Positions 1 to 7,481 of a stretch of DNA of 7,481 nt are shown one piece after another. A program made the position numbers and the translations under genes. Location of the stretch: contig JACCXR010000066.1 of assembly GCA_013696915.1 (NCBI GenBank), positions 1 through 7,481 of the forward strand, written 5' to 3'. The notes under the pieces are model-generated. The model made no database searches and was not told the origin of the DNA. It saw only the letters and a program-made list of their open reading frames with translations. Position 1 is the first letter of the stretch, and every line of letters begins with the position of its first letter. This DNA comes from Euzebyaceae bacterium (GTDB taxonomy: Bacteria > Actinomycetota > Nitriliruptoria > Euzebyales > Egibacteraceae).

Positions 1-181
1 GCGCCGGCCGGGGCGGGACCACTGCGTGCGGCCCCTGCGCCGCGGCGGCGGCCATCGCCGGCGCGGGCGCCGTCTCCTCGACGACCGTGCCCCAGGCCTC
101 GCACCCCGGGCAGCGTCCCACCCACCGCGGCTCGACGCGGTCGCACGCGGTGCACCGCGCCTGTGTCTTGGACCTGGCCAT
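1..181 (-). CDS. radA: RadA (Sms) DNA repair protein, N-terminal fragment
   Basis: The first 60 codons of a gene that continues past the left edge of the window. The product begins MARSKTQARCTACDR and carries a four-cysteine zinc finger: C10-x2-C13-x10-C24-x2-C27, followed by EAWGTVVEE. This start, cysteine spacing and 'W.GRCP.C..W.T..EE' pattern are the signature of RadA/Sms, a RecA-like ATPase with a Lon-like C-terminal domain that drives branch migration during recombinational repair in the cytoplasm. The ATPase motifs, the KNRFG motif and the Lon-like domain all lie outside the window, so only the zinc finger supports the name. After the finger comes an Ala/Pro-rich linker (residues about 38-60). 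The ATG at 181-179 is chosen because the finger starts nine residues later, as is usual. No Shine-Dalgarno sequence precedes it. The gene follows mrpG by 69 bases on the same strand. In many actinobacteria disA lies next to radA, but that cannot be tested here. Confidence 0.85.
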   Translation of the reverse strand, partial: MARSKTQARCTACDRVEPRWVGRCPGCEAWGTVVEETAPAPAMAAAAAQGPHAVVPPRPA

Positions 182-250
182 CGACGGCGATGCTAGAAGG
201 GACCTGCGACAGGCGACCCGGCGATCCACGGCCGGAGCCCCCGACCACGA
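182..250 (-). promoter_or_regulatory. mrpG-radA intergenic gap with possible weak radA promoter
   Basis: This 69-base gap separates the mrpG stop from the radA ATG. On the minus strand a TAGCAT hexamer (195-190) resembles a -10 box and ends 8 bases before the ATG. That would place the transcription start at or next to the start codon and give a leaderless mRNA. The absence of any AGGAG-like sequence in the same stretch is consistent with this. No good -35 hexamer is visible at the right spacing. An imperfect inverted repeat (CCGGC/GCCGG, 235-218, 8-base loop) also lies here but has no T-tract, so it is weak as a terminator. Read-through from the mrp operon into radA is equally possible. Confidence 0.25.
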
Positions 251-601
251 TCAGGATGCCTGCCCGTCGCGGCGGTGTTCGGCCTCGGCAAGCTCGTCGA
301 GGGTCAGCGGTCCGAGCGGGGTCCCGCCGCGGTAGGCGGCGCGGCCGACGAGGTGCGCGCCGACGGGTGCCGTGATGAGCTGCAGCACGATGACGACGAG
401 CAGCTTCACGGTGTCGTCGGGGTCGGCCATCCGGGTGGACGCCGCCGCGGCGACGAGGACCACCCCGAGCGTGGCGGGCTTCGTCGCCGCGTGCATGCGC
501 GAGTAGACGTTGGTGAACCTGTTGAGCCCGACGGCCGCCAGCAGGCTCAAGGTCACGCCGACCAGCAGCAGGGCGGCCACGACGAGGTCGGCGGCGCTCA
601 T
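251..601 (-). CDS. mrpG: Na+/H+ antiporter subunit MrpG (MnhG/PhaG family)
   Basis: A 116-residue small membrane subunit of the Mrp antiporter. Three hydrophobic segments are visible at about residues 5-25, 42-57 and 66-88. The family hallmark is the conserved loop after the first segment, N31-VYSRMHAATKPATLG-46, which matches the 'R.HAATKP.TLG' pattern of MnhG/PhaG. MrpG has no known catalytic centre. In studied systems it is needed for assembly or activity of the whole complex. The ATG at 601-599 overlaps the mrpF TGA by four bases (ATGA), which fixes this start over the longer open frame that extends upstream. The soluble tail (about 95-116) is acidic and then basic, and ends with a TGA at 253-251. 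It is the last gene of the mrp block, and its length is normal for the family. Confidence 0.93.
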   Translation of the reverse strand: MSAADLVVAALLLVGVTLSLLAAVGLNRFTNVYSRMHAATKPATLGVVLVAAAASTRMADPDDTVKLLVVIVLQLITAPVGAHLVGRAAYRGGTPLGPLTLDELAEAEHRRDGQAS

Positions 602-858
602 GGCCCGCGCCGCTCCATGAAGCGCGCGACCGTGGTCGTGCCGACGAAGCCGAGCAGCGACGTCACCAGGAGCGCGTCGAGGAACGCCCCGCTTCCGCTG
701 CGGACGGCGGCCACGGCGATGCCGGTGACGGTGACGACCAGGAGGGTGTCGAGCGCGACGATGCGGTCGGCCAGCGAGCCCGGACGCGCCAGCCGGACCA
801 GGCACAGCAGGCCGGCGACGACCAGGACCGCCAGGCACACGGTGGTGACGGCCGTCAC
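598..858 (-). CDS. mrpF: Na+/H+ antiporter subunit MrpF (MnhF/PhaF family)
   Basis: An 86-residue membrane subunit, normal length for MrpF, with three predicted helices at about residues 4-24, 33-54 and 58-80. The recognisable family feature is the short stretch PGSLADRIVALDTL (26-39) between helices 1 and 2, the 'DR..A.D' motif of MnhF/PhaF. Its conserved acidic residues, D31 and D37, lie at the membrane interface. MrpF is part of the Na+/H+ antiporter complex, and mutations in homologues abolish antiport without a separate activity being known. Translation most likely begins at GTG 858-856, which overlaps the mrpE TGA in a GTGA. The same frame is open far upstream, but that extension lies over mrpE and reads as low-complexity Arg/Gly-rich sequence. 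Only a weak GGCGG precedes the start, so translational coupling to mrpE is likely. Confidence 0.92.
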   Translation of the reverse strand: MTAVTTVCLAVLVVAGLLCLVRLARPGSLADRIVALDTLLVVTVTGIAVAAVRSGSGAFLDALLVTSLLGFVGTTTVARFMERRGP

Positions 859-1372
859 CGACGCACCGCCGAGGTCCGCTGCTGCGTGGTTGCGCCGCCG
901 AACGCCGCGATCGCCAGCCGCTCGGTCTGCGCGAGATCGCACCGCACCGACTCGACGTCGTGCAGGTGGAGGATGTGCACGTACAGGATGGGGAGCGGCC
1001 CCCCGCGGTGCACCGTGAGGGCCAGCGTCCCGGGCGTCAGCGTGATGGCGTTGGCGATCAGCGTGATCACCGCGTCGGACTGCGTGTGCAACTCCATCTT
1101 TACGATGCCCGCCTCGAGATGCCTCTTCGGGGTGACGATCTCCCAGGAGAGGATCGCGTTCGCCTTGATGACCTGCCAGACGAAGAAGCCGACGAACCGC
1201 AGCAGGGCGGCCGGGCGGACGGGGGCGGCCGGCCCGGGACGCGCGCCCGGGAAGACGCTGACCAGCCCCACGGCGACGGCCGCGCCGGCGAGGACGTTCC
1301 CCGCGGTCACGTCCCCCCATAGCGCCACCCAGACGGCGGCGAGCCACGCGACGTGCGGCACCCGGCGGAGGG

Positions 1373-1376
<4 letters not shown>
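855..1376 (-). CDS. mrpE: Na+/H+ antiporter subunit MrpE (MnhE/PhaE family)
   Basis: A 173-residue protein that matches MnhE/PhaE in layout. Two hydrophobic stretches near the N-terminus (about 8-43) are followed by a third segment with the conserved FVGFFVWQVIKANAILSWEIV run (61-81), then a cytosolic domain. The domain holds the family signature ANAITLTPGTLALTV (108-122) and a following beta-rich stretch with LPILYVHILHLHD (128-140). MrpE is a structural subunit of the Mrp complex; in some systems it is dispensable for low-level activity. The ATG at 1376-1374 overlaps the mrpD TGA by four bases (ATGA), which supports this start. The same frame is open to about 2819, but upstream of 1376 it is a shadow of mrpD. 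The last 13 residues (161-173) are polar and not conserved in type. Confidence 0.94.
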
Positions 1377-2886
<1,510 letters not shown>

Positions 2887-2890
<4 letters not shown>

Positions 2891-3252
2891 TCCCGTGCCC
2901 CGTCGGCCAGGCGGCCGATCCGCCGGTCCTCGAGATCGTCCTCGACCTCGTCCTCGCCGTGCAGGACGAAGCTGCGCCAGGCCAGGGTCAGCAGCAGCGC
3001 AATGGCGCCGAAGGCGATCACGATCGCCGTCAGCGCCAGCGCCTGCGGAAGCGGGTCCACGAAGGCCGGGCCCGGCTCGTTGGTGATCAGCGGCGGGCGG
3101 CCCGCGCGCCCGCCGGCGACGAGCAGCAGGAGGTTGGCGGCGTGGCCGAGCAGTGCGATCCCGATGACGATGCGCGTGAGGGTGCGCTGCAGCAGCAGGT
3201 AGGTGCCCACGGAGAACAGGATCCCGACGAGCGCCGCGAGTCCGAGGTTCAC
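2887..3252 (-). CDS. mrpC: Na+/H+ antiporter subunit MrpC (NuoK-like)
   Basis: A 121-residue NuoK-like subunit with three helices at about residues 3-21, 27-47 and 70-94. The signature DPLPQALALTAIVIAFG (66-82) and the earlier LTRIVIGIALLGHAANLLLL (25-44) identify MnhC/MrpC clearly. Homologues contact MrpA and MrpD in the membrane arm of the complex. The start is GTG at 3252-3250, inside a GTGA overlap with the mrpB stop. It is supported by AGGAGGAGG just upstream and by the standard MrpC N-terminus that follows. The open frame continues further upstream, but only as a shadow of mrpB. After the last helix comes an acidic tail, with GEDEVEDDLED at 99-109, followed by basic and polar residues. 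It is slightly longer than the tail of the Bacillus protein that I recall. Confidence 0.95.
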
Positions 3253-3683
3253 GCCTCCTCCTGCTCTTCCTCGGCCCCGAGGGTGACGAGCGCGCCGAGC
3301 ACCAGCCCGACGACCACCAGATAGACGCCGATATCGAACGGCAGGGCCGACGTGGCGTGCACCTCGCCGACGATCGGCACGGCGATGTCGAGGCTGGCGC
3401 TGGACAGGAACTCCCGCCCGGCGAGCCAGGGGGCCAGGCCGGTCGCGCCGGCGAGCAGCAGCCCGCCGCCGAGGAGCGCCTCCGGTCGCAGGCGCACCGC
3501 CTGCCGCACGCCGTCGGAGCCGGCTCCCGCGTAGCGCAGCACCAGCGCCGCGCCGCCGACGAGACCGCCGACGAAGCCCCCGCCCGGGGCGTTGTGCCCG
3601 GCGAAGAGCAGGTACAGCGACAGCACCCAGATGGTGTGGAAGACGGCGCGGGTCACGGTGTCGAGTATCAGGGAACCGGGCAT
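3249..3683 (-). CDS. mrpB: Na+/H+ antiporter subunit MrpB (MnhB family)
   Basis: A 144-residue subunit with four predicted helices: about 12-28, 34-50, 69-87 and 115-136. The MnhB domain is marked by the first-helix pattern LILDTVTRAVFHTIWVLSLY and the conserved GHNAPGGGF loop (29-37). FDIGVYLVVVGLVLGALVTLG (116-136) near the end is also typical. MrpB is a structural part of the Na+/H+ antiporter. This separate MrpB is in addition to the related domain fused to the end of MrpA, which is the normal group 1 Mrp arrangement. The ATG at 3683-3681 shares one base with the mrpA TGA, giving TGATG. A GAGGAG (3697-3692) lies 8 bases upstream of it. The protein ends in GAEEEQEEA, an acidic tail whose codons also form the mrpC ribosome binding site. 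Confidence 0.95.
   Translation of the reverse strand: MPGSLILDTVTRAVFHTIWVLSLYLLFAGHNAPGGGFVGGLVGGAALVLRYAGAGSDGVRQAVRLRPEALLGGGLLLAGATGLAPWLAGREFLSSASLDIAVPIVGEVHATSALPFDIGVYLVVVGLVLGALVTLGAEEEQEEA
3254..3262 (-). promoter_or_regulatory. mrpC ribosome binding site embedded in mrpB
   Basis: The minus strand reads AGGAGGAGG here. Its first AGGAGG lies 4 bases from the mrpC GTG. It decides the mrpC start in favour of this GTG. The same bases encode part of the Glu-rich C-terminus of MrpB. Confidence 0.75.
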
Positions 3684-6001
3684 CAGGCCGGCTCCTCGTC
3701 CCCGCGCTCCCGCCGCCGGGCCCGCACCAGCCCGGCGATCCCGAGGGCCGCGACCGCCAGCACGGTGATCTCGCCGAGGGTGTCAAAGCCCCGGAAGTCG
3801 ACCAGGATCACGTTCACGACGTTGCGGCCGCCGGCTTCGGGCAGCGCCTGGGCCAGGTAGGCCTCCGACACCGGCGGCGACGTGCGTGCCTGTCCGGCGG
3901 CCAGCACGAAGACGAACACGAACACCCCGACGAGGCCTGCGACCGCCCGGCGGAACGCCTGGCCCAGCCGCCAGTGGTGGACCTCGAAGTTCTCGGGAAG
4001 GTGGCGCAGCACCAGGACGAAGACGACCAGGCTCAGCGTCTCCACCAGGAGTTGCGTGAGCGCCAGGTCAGGCGCACCCTGGACGACGAACAGGATCGCC
4101 ACCCCGTAGCCGACCCCTCCGAGGAACAGCACGGCGGCGAAGCGGCGCCTGGCGAGCACGGTGCCGATCGCAGCGACCGCGACACCGCCGATGACGGCGA
4201 GCTGCAGCAGCGACTCCGCGATGACGCCGTCGGGCGTCGGCAGCCCCCCGGAGAGCAGGGCCGGCAGCGGCAGGGCGACGACCGTGAGCAGGATGGTCCC
4301 AAGGTAGACCGGCAGCGAACCGTTCTGCACGAGGCCGGTCACCCGGTCGGCGCCCCGGTTGAGGCCCTTCACCAGGCCGTGGTAGGCCTGGGCCGCGTCC
4401 ACCATCGAAGGCAGGCGGGCCTGGAGGTGCTCGACCTCACGCCGGCGAGCGAAGAGCGCCACGCCGGCCACGATGACGAGGGCGGAGAGCCATAGGGCGA
4501 GGTTGAACCCGTGCCACAGCGCGAGCGTCCCGGGCTCGACCGCGGGGTCCAGCGCGGCGGCGGCCGCGTTGACCAGGCCGGCGGCGAAGCTCGGCAGCAC
4601 ACCGATGGCGACGGTGACGACGGCCAGCAGGGCTGCCGGCGCCAGGAAGGCGGCGGGCGGCGCGTGCGCGCCCGCGCCGTCGTGGCCGGCCCTCGCGACG
4701 TCCGGCTTGTCCGCGAAGGCTCCCCAGACGAAGCGGGCGCTGTAGGCGAACGTGAGGACGGAGCCCAGGGCCATGCCCCCCAGGGCGATCGGCCCGATCG
4801 GCCCGATGCCGCCGTGCAGGTACGCCTCGAACGCCGCCTCCTTTGCCACGAAGCCGAACAGGGGTGGCAGCCCCGCCATCGACGCGGCTGCGACCACGGC
4901 CACCCAGAAAGTGGCGGGCATCCGCCGGCCGAGTCCGGACAGGCGCCGGAGGTCGCGGGTGCCGGCCTGGTGGTCGACGATCCCGACGACCATGAACAGC
5001 GCCGCTTTGAAGGCGCCGTGGGCCAGCAGCAGCACGGCGCCGGCGCGGGTCGCCTCCGGCACCCCGGCGCCGAGCAGGATCATCATGAAGCCGAGTTGGC
5101 TGACCGTGCCGTAGGCCAGCAGCAGCTTCAGGTCGTGCTGGCGCAGCGCCCGCCAGCCGCCCAGCAGCATCGTGGCGACGCCCACCCCCACGACGAGCTC
5201 CCGCCAGCCCCCCAGCAGCGCGAACGCGGGCGCCAGCCGCGCCACCAGGTAGACGCCGGCCTTCACCATGGTGGCCGAGTGCAGGTAGGCGCTGACCGGC
5301 GTCGGGGCGGCCATCGCCCCCGCCAGCCAGAAGTGGAATGGGACCTGGGCCGACTTCGTGAACGCTCCGCCCAGGGCGAGGAGCGCCCCGGCCGTCGCGG
5401 CGCCGCCGGCGGGAGGATCGGCGAGCATGGCCGACAGCGTGTAGGTGCCGGCCGCCTCGCCGAGGACCACCAGGCCGGCGAGCATCACCAGGCCGCCGGC
5501 GGCGGTCACGAGCAGGCCCTGGAGCGCCGCCGCCCTCGCCGAGCCCTTCTCGTGGTCGAAGCCGATCAGCAGGTAGGACGTGACGGTGGTGAGCTCCCAG
5601 AACACGTACAGGACCAGCACGTTGTCGGCGAGCACCACGCCGAGCATGGAACCCGCGAACGCGAGCAGCGTCGCCGCGAAGCGCCCCAGGTCCGGGCGCG
5701 GGCCGAAGTACCAGGCGCAGTAGGCGAAGATCAGCACGCCGATGCCGGAGACCAGCAGGACCATCAGCACCGCGAAGGCGTCGAGCCGCAGCTGCAGGTC
5801 CAGCCCGAGCCTCCCGGCCCATGCCACCGTCTCGGAGGCGGGGGCCCCGTCGAACGCCGCAGGGGCTCGCGCGAGCGCGTAGGCCACCGTTGCGGCGGGC
5901 GCGACGGCGCACACGGCGAAGACCCCGCGACCGAGACGGCGGGAGACGGCGGGCGCGGCGGCGGCCAGCACCGCGTGGAGCCCGAGCAACGCGAGCAGCA
6001 A
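3683..6001 (-). CDS. mrpA: Na+/H+ antiporter subunit MrpA with C-terminal MrpB-like domain
   Basis: A 772-residue protein, the largest Mrp subunit and a NuoL-like ion-translocating component. The antiporter domain spans about 65-430. It shows E136 in LYVFWELTTVTSYLLIGFDH, K216 in GAFTKSAQVPFHFWLAGA, K247 in LHSATMVKAGVYLV, K292 in HDLKLLLAYGTVSQLGFM, H329 and K332 in LLAHGAFKAALFMV, and K387 in GFVAKEA. The equivalent Glu and Lys residues are essential for transport in studied homologues. After a variable linker (about 430-560) come a DUF4040-like stretch with QGAPDLALTQLLVETLS (641-657) and an MrpB-like end with NVILVDFRGFDTLGEITVLA (730-749). The start is TTG at 6001-5999. AGGAG lies 5 bases upstream, the N-terminus is typical, and no ATG, GTG or TTG lies in frame across the gap to yihY. 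It is the first gene of the operon, and its TGA overlaps the mrpB ATG. Confidence 0.96.
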   Translation of the reverse strand: MLLALLGLHAVLAAAAPAVSRRLGRGVFAVCAVAPAATVAYALARAPAAFDGAPASETVAWAGRLGLDLQLRLDAFAVLMVLLVSGIGVLIFAYCAWYFGPRPDLGRFAATLLAFAGSMLGVVLADNVLVLYVFWELTTVTSYLLIGFDHEKGSARAAALQGLLVTAAGGLVMLAGLVVLGEAAGTYTLSAMLADPPAGGAATAGALLALGGAFTKSAQVPFHFWLAGAMAAPTPVSAYLHSATMVKAGVYLVARLAPAFALLGGWRELVVGVGVATMLLGGWRALRQHDLKLLLAYGTVSQLGFMMILLGAGVPEATRAGAVLLLAHGAFKAALFMVVGIVDHQAGTRDLRRLSGLGRRMPATFWVAVVAAASMAGLPPLFGFVAKEAAFEAYLHGGIGPIGPIALGGMALGSVLTFAYSARFVWGAFADKPDVARAGHDGAGAHAPPAAFLAPAALLAVVTVAIGVLPSFAAGLVNAAAAALDPAVEPGTLALWHGFNLALWLSALVIVAGVALFARRREVEHLQARLPSMVDAAQAYHGLVKGLNRGADRVTGLVQNGSLPVYLGTILLTVVALPLPALLSGGLPTPDGVIAESLLQLAVIGGVAVAAIGTVLARRRFAAVLFLGGVGYGVAILFVVQGAPDLALTQLLVETLSLVVFVLVLRHLPENFEVHHWRLGQAFRRAVAGLVGVFVFVFVLAAGQARTSPPVSEAYLAQALPEAGGRNVVNVILVDFRGFDTLGEITVLAVAALGIAGLVRARRRERGDEEPA
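3692..3697 (-). promoter_or_regulatory. mrpB ribosome binding site
   Basis: GAGGAG on the minus strand lies within the last mrpA codons and 8 bases before the mrpB ATG. It is a normal site and supports initiation of mrpB independently of pure coupling. Confidence 0.6.
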
Positions 6002-6006
6002 GTGCG

Positions 6007-6011
6007 CTCCT
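6007..6011 (-). promoter_or_regulatory. mrpA ribosome binding site
   Basis: AGGAG on the minus strand, 5 bases before TTG. It is the main evidence that mrpA starts at this uncommon codon rather than further inside. Confidence 0.7.
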
Positions 6012-6020
6012 GGGTCGAGG

Positions 6021-6036
6021 GGCGGCAGAGGCCGCC
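6021..6036 (-). promoter_or_regulatory. Inverted repeat in the mrpA leader (hairpin 2)
   Basis: A perfect 6-base-pair stem, GGCGGC/GCCGCC, with a 4-base loop, ending 9 bases before the mrpA ribosome binding site. It could fold in the mRNA leader and affect access to the start. No known riboswitch or protein site was recognised, and short GC stems arise easily in DNA of this composition. Confidence 0.35.
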
Positions 6037-6051
6037 GACACCGACAGGACC

Positions 6052-6071
6052 CCCGCGCAGCCGTGCGCGGG
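6052..6071 (-). terminator. GC-rich hairpin after yihY (hairpin 1), possible terminator
   Basis: A perfect 8-base-pair inverted repeat (CCCGCGCA/TGCGCGGG) with a 4-base loop CGGC. It is extendable by about three more pairs including wobbles (T-G, C-G, G-T). It lies 37 bases after the yihY TAG and 40 bases before the mrpA ribosome binding site. No T-tract follows, so it is not a classic intrinsic terminator. T-less hairpins have been proposed as terminators in high-GC actinobacteria. It may instead be an attenuator or an mRNA-processing or stability element between yihY and the mrp operon. Confidence 0.45.
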
Positions 6072-6108
6072 AGCGCCGACCAGACTTCCCGGCACGCCGC
6101 GACCGAGA

Positions 6109-7182
6109 CTACCTCAGGCGCGGGCTCCCGCCCCCGGCGCGGGGGGGCGGTTCCGCTCGCGTCTCGGTGGGCACCAGCCGCTCCGCCGCGGGTGCGGCGG
6201 ACGGCTCCGCATCGACGCTGACCGGCTCGCCGCTGGGTTCAGCAACGGCGAAGCCGGAGCCGTCGACCGTCGCGACGTGGCGGGCGCGGGCCTTCTCCAA
6301 CTCGGAGTTGAGCTCCGCCCCGGCCAGCAGGACGACGTGGGACAGCCACAGCCACAGCAGCAGGACCACAATGCCGCCGAGGGTCCCGTACGTGCCGCTC
6401 TCGGCGTAGTCGCTCGCGGTGATCCGCGTATAGAGGGCGAACCCGGAGGACAGCGCCAACCATCCGACGACGCCCACCACGGCGCCCGGGGTGAACCACT
6501 GCCACCGCGGGCGCTCCCGGTTGGGCCCGATCCAGAACACGAAGGCGAAGAGCAGCATGACCAGCACGATCGCGGCGGCCACCCGCGCCACCGTGAGCAG
6601 CGCGTCCAGGCCGTTGCGGTACAGCGCCTCCGGGAAGAGCACGCGCTCGAGGACGGGGCCCGCCACCAGCAGCGCCACCAGGCCGAGCAGCGCCCCGAAC
6701 AGCGCCACCGTCAGCACGAGTGCGATACCCCGCTGGGCGAGGAACGGGCGCCGCTCGGTGACGTCGTACGCGCGGTTGAGAGCTCTGACGAGTGCGACGG
6801 CTGCCGACGTGGCCGCGAAGATGCCCACGGCCATGCTGACCGACACGATGCCGCCGCTCGCGCTCTCGACCGCTCGCTTCAGCTGATCGGTGAAGAACTC
6901 GGCGGCGGCGCCGGGCAGGATCGCGGAACTGCTTTCCACCAGCCCGCGCAGATGGCTCGCATCCGCCACCAGGCCGAAGATCGCCACCGCGGCGATCATC
7001 GAGGGGATCAGCGCCAGGAAGATGCGGAACGCGACCCCGGACGCCAGCGAGACGATGTCGTCGTCCTTCATCTCCCGCGCCACCGCCTTGAGCACCGCAC
7101 GGTAGTCCTCGCGCGTCATTGGTGCCCCGCCGTCGTCGGGTTCGCCCGGTTCGGGCTCCAACGCGCGCAGATGCAGGTGCAT
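6109..7182 (-). CDS. YihY/BrkB-family inner membrane protein
   Basis: A 357-residue polytopic membrane protein. The YihY/virulence-factor BrkB domain covers about 28-295. It opens with VAREMKDDDIVSLASGVAFRIFLALIPSM and has six predicted helices at about 52-73, 112-134, 152-176, 196-218, 231-251 and 266-288. It closes with the diagnostic YGTLGGIVVLLLWLWLSHVV run (265-284) and AGAELNSEL. The biochemical role of the family is not settled; older claims that it is ribonuclease BN were corrected. The C-terminus (about 305-357) is Ala/Pro/Glu-rich and probably disordered. The ATG at 7182-7180 gives a polar leader (MHLHLRALEPEPGEPDDGGA). An in-frame ATG at 7119-7117 (residue 22) begins nearer the domain. 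Neither has a strong Shine-Dalgarno, so the start is uncertain. The gene lies 28 bases after mutY and 107 before mrpA on the same strand. Confidence 0.9.
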   Translation of the reverse strand: MHLHLRALEPEPGEPDDGGAPMTREDYRAVLKAVAREMKDDDIVSLASGVAFRIFLALIPSMIAAVAIFGLVADASHLRGLVESSSAILPGAAAEFFTDQLKRAVESASGGIVSVSMAVGIFAATSAAVALVRALNRAYDVTERRPFLAQRGIALVLTVALFGALLGLVALLVAGPVLERVLFPEALYRNGLDALLTVARVAAAIVLVMLLFAFVFWIGPNRERPRWQWFTPGAVVGVVGWLALSSGFALYTRITASDYAESGTYGTLGGIVVLLLWLWLSHVVLLAGAELNSELEKARARHVATVDGSGFAVAEPSGEPVSVDAEPSAAPAAERLVPTETRAEPPPRAGGGSPRLR

Positions 7183-7210
7183 GGGGCATTCGTGCCCGGC
7201 GGCGTGCGGC

Positions 7211-7481
7211 TCAACCGCCGCGACCAGCCGGGGAGTCGCCGGGAAGGCGCAGGACGCCGTCGTGCCACTGGGCCAGCTCGTCGGCCACCAGCGCCGACGC
7301 GATCCGTGCCGCCCGGTCCGTGTCGGCCTCCGAGGCCGCGGCGGCCGGCAGGTCCGAGCGGGCGACGGGTCCAGATCGCAGCGCGTCCACGAGCCGGCCG
7401 CGGTGGAACCGGTCCGAGTCGCCGAAGCGGACCTGTGGCCCCGGGCGGCCCCCGCTGGCCGCGGGATCGTCGCCGCCGGAC
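7211..7481 (-). CDS. mutY: Probable A/G-specific adenine glycosylase MutY, C-terminal fragment
   Basis: The last 89 codons of a gene whose start lies beyond the right edge. The readable part begins with a Gly/Pro-rich linker. It continues with VRFGDSDRFHRGRLVDALRS (17-36 of the fragment), then ARIASALVADELAQWHDGVL and RLPG near the end, followed by a short tail and a TGA at 7213-7211. The pattern 'F..SDR..RG.L..AL', then a small winged-helix-like stretch ending in 'LVAD.L.....G.LRLP', is what I know from the C-terminus of actinobacterial MutY. MutY removes adenine mispaired with 8-oxoguanine. The glycosylase helix-hairpin-helix and the 4Fe-4S cysteines would lie outside the window, so the name rests on the tail alone. 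The nearby radA supports it, because mutY, disA and radA are often close together in Actinomycetota. The product could be another protein with a similar winged-helix end. Confidence 0.7.
   Translation of the reverse strand, partial: SGGDDPAASGGRPGPQVRFGDSDRFHRGRLVDALRSGPVARSDLPAAAASEADTDRAARIASALVADELAQWHDGVLRLPGDSPAGRGG

Noticed and set aside
217..236. Inverted repeat in the mrpG-radA gap as an operon terminator
   Set aside because: Stem of only five to six pairs with an 8-base loop and no T-tract; too weak to call as a separate feature.
4437..6095. Minus-strand open frame (552 codons) in another frame of mrpA
   Set aside because: Arg/Gly/Pro/Ala-rich shadow of the real mrpA frame with no membrane segments or motifs.
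4511..6409. Long plus-strand open frame (632 codons) opposite mrpA
   Set aside because: It is antisense to a gene with clear family motifs, reads as Arg/Gly/Gln-rich low-complexity protein, and is expected by chance in DNA of this GC content.

Overview
This is a very GC-rich window with strong third-position G/C bias and every convincing gene on the minus strand. The gene families and the mutY/radA neighbourhood fit a high-GC Actinomycetota genome. I cannot name a genus from the sequence alone.

Layout in transcription order (right to left). At 7481-7211 is the 3' end of a gene that looks like mutY (A/G-specific adenine glycosylase); its catalytic part lies outside the window. After 28 bases comes a yihY/brkB-family membrane protein gene (7182-6109). 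A 107-base gap with two perfect inverted repeats follows. Then comes a complete seven-gene mrp (mnh/sha) operon, mrpA-B-C-D-E-F-G (6001-251). Last, 69 bases further on, is the 5' end of radA (181-1), which runs out of the window just after its zinc finger.

The seven Mrp products form one hetero-oligomeric Na+/H+ antiporter in the cytoplasmic membrane. MrpA and MrpD are the large proton-pumping-type subunits related to complex I NuoL/M/N. MrpC is NuoK-like. MrpB, E, F and G are small membrane subunits needed for the assembled complex. Every internal junction overlaps by 1 or 4 bases, so the operon is probably translationally coupled. The usual role is Na+ export, pH homeostasis and salt or alkali tolerance. 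mutY and radA belong to genome maintenance, so the ion-transport block sits between two DNA-repair genes.

I found no mobile element, CRISPR array, tRNA, rRNA or plus-strand gene, and no clearly new system. The points worth a second look are the gene neighbourhood, the tandem hairpins before mrpA, the fully overlapping operon with four non-ATG starts, and a possible leaderless radA.
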